Of a stretch of 6,829 nucleotides of DNA, positions 6,085 through 6,829 are shown one piece after another. The number at the start of each line of letters is the position of its first letter. The stretch's first letter is position 1. The notes beneath the pieces are model-generated. The model did not search any database. It was not told the DNA's origin and saw only the letters and a program-made list of their open reading frames with translations. Source of the stretch: Bacteriovoracales bacterium (lineage in GTDB: Bacteria > Bdellovibrionota > Bacteriovoracia > Bacteriovoracales > Bacteriovoracaceae); assembly GCA_007117175.1 (NCBI GenBank), contig SKGZ01000271.1, positions 1-6,829 on the forward strand, written 5' to 3'. Both the position numbers and the translations under genes were made by a program.

Positions 6085-6829
6085 TCTTGATCTATCCAAA
6101 GTTGATCCTCAAATGCACCAACTGATTGAGAAAGAATACCATCGGCAACTCAATGGACTAGAGCTAATTGCCTCTGAAAACTATGCCTCCAGAGCAGTGA
6201 TGCAGGCTCAAGCAAGTGTGTTAACCAATAAATATGCCGAGGGCTATCCGCAAAAACGTTATTATGATGGTTGTGAATACATTGATCAAATTGAACAATT
6301 GGCTATTGATCGAGCAAAAAATATTTTTAATGTGCAATATGCTAATGTCCAACCCCACAGTGGTGCTTCGGCGAACTTAGCAGTGATGAGTGCCTACCTC
6401 AAGGCAGGAGATCGTATTTTGGGTATGGATCTAAGTCAGGGTGGACACCTCACTCACGGAAGCCCAGTTAATTTTTCTGGTAAATTTTATCAGGCTCATC
6501 ATTACGGACTTGATCTTAAAACAGAGCGCATTGATTACAACCAAGTTTGGGACCAAGCTCTTAAAGTCAAACCGCAAATGATTATCGCAGGAGCTTCTGC
6601 TTATCCCAGACAAATTGACTTTAAAATCTTTGCAGAAATCGCTCAAAAGGTTGATGCTATTTTGCTCTGTGATATGGCCCATATTGCCGGCCTGGTTGCC
6701 ACTGGTCTGCACCCTTCTCCCGTTGGCCATTGCCATATTATCACCTCCACCACCCATAAAACGCTGCGCGGTCCCAGAGGTGGAATTATTCTCAGCAATG
6801 ATCCAGAAAGGGCCAAGAAACTTAATTCA
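6068..6829 (+). CDS. glyA: Serine hydroxymethyltransferase, N-terminal part (gene runs off the right edge)
   Basis: PLP enzyme converting serine and tetrahydrofolate to glycine and 5,10-methylene-tetrahydrofolate, the main one-carbon source. I translated it directly: the frame stays open for 254 codons to the window end, about 60% of the ~417-residue family length. Landmarks are [11 protein letters not shown] (31-41), NKYAEGYP (54-61), [19 protein letters not shown] (95-103), GGHLTHG (125-131, with the PLP-stacking His), CDMAHIAGL (201-209) and [12 protein letters not shown] (228-239). K231 is the Schiff-base lysine (E. coli K229). Two adjacent ATG codons, 6068 and 6071, could start it. The overlap with fabF and the internal ribosome binding site indicate co-transcription and coupled translation. 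The folate-binding C-terminal part is outside the window. Confidence 0.97.
   Translation, partial: MMTSLNLDLSKVDPQMHQLIEKEYHRQLNGLELIASENYASRAVMQAQASVLTNKYAEGYPQKRYYDGCEYIDQIEQLAIDRAKNIFNVQYANVQPHSGASANLAVMSAYLKAGDRILGMDLSQGGHLTHGSPVNFSGKFYQAHHYGLDLKTERIDYNQVWDQALKVKPQMIIAGASAYPRQIDFKIFAEIAQKVDAILLCDMAHIAGLVATGLHPSPVGHCHIITSTTHKTLRGPRGGIILSNDPERAKKLNS

Noticed and set aside
6431..6757. 108-codon minus-strand open frame near the right edge
   Set aside because: The plus strand here encodes clearly conserved serine hydroxymethyltransferase, including the PLP lysine; the minus-strand frame is a shadow.
1..6829. A mobile element, CRISPR array, toxin-antitoxin pair, defence system or other new multi-gene system
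   Set aside because: I saw no repeats with spacers, transposase motifs, terminal repeats, RNA-gene signatures or composition break. All but one gene are recognisable housekeeping genes in a common order.

Overview
This window reads as an ordinary, tightly packed chromosomal housekeeping region of an AT-rich bacterium. A rightward cluster runs yceD(DUF177)-rpmF-fabH-fabD-acpP-fabF-glyA. Diverging from it on the minus strand are an uncharacterised receiver/GGDEF-like protein and then alr, which leaves the window at its left edge. A DUF177-rpmF pair leading into fatty-acid genes is typical of Gram-negative bacteria, and glyA directly after fabF recalls clusters in former Deltaproteobacteria and Bdellovibrio-like bacteria. 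With the low GC content, I lean towards a Bdellovibrionota/deltaproteobacterial-type organism. That placement is inference and only moderately supported.

Left part (1-1747, minus strand). The 5' end of an alanine racemase gene overlaps the 3' end of a ~480-residue protein by 17 bases. That protein has a receiver-like N-terminus that keeps a PDLLICDV-type aspartate but has lost the acidic pair and the lysine of true receivers. A coiled coil, a GAF-like middle region and a C-terminal domain with the layout of a GGDEF domain but no GGDEF motif follow. It is the least explained gene here and looks like a non-enzymatic regulator or scaffold.

Right part (1748-6829, plus strand). YceD and ribosomal protein L32 (zinc-ribbon type) come first. 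They are followed by the enzymes that start fatty-acid synthesis (FabH), load malonyl groups (FabD), carry the chain (AcpP) and elongate it (FabF). GlyA, truncated by the window edge, supplies one-carbon units and glycine. Gaps are at most about 90 bases. fabF starts 5 bases after acpP ends, and glyA overlaps fabF by about 17 bases, so the cluster is probably mostly co-transcribed. The gap before acpP carries a good candidate sigma-70 promoter (TTGCTG, 17-base spacer, TATAGT) and a small inverted repeat just before a strong ribosome binding site, consistent with extra transcription of the abundant carrier protein.

Unlike the E. coli cluster, there is no plsX between rpmF and fabH and no fabG between fabD and acpP. 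I found no mobile element, CRISPR array, tRNA or rRNA, and no convincing novel multi-gene system. The regulator-alr pair is the best candidate for follow-up.
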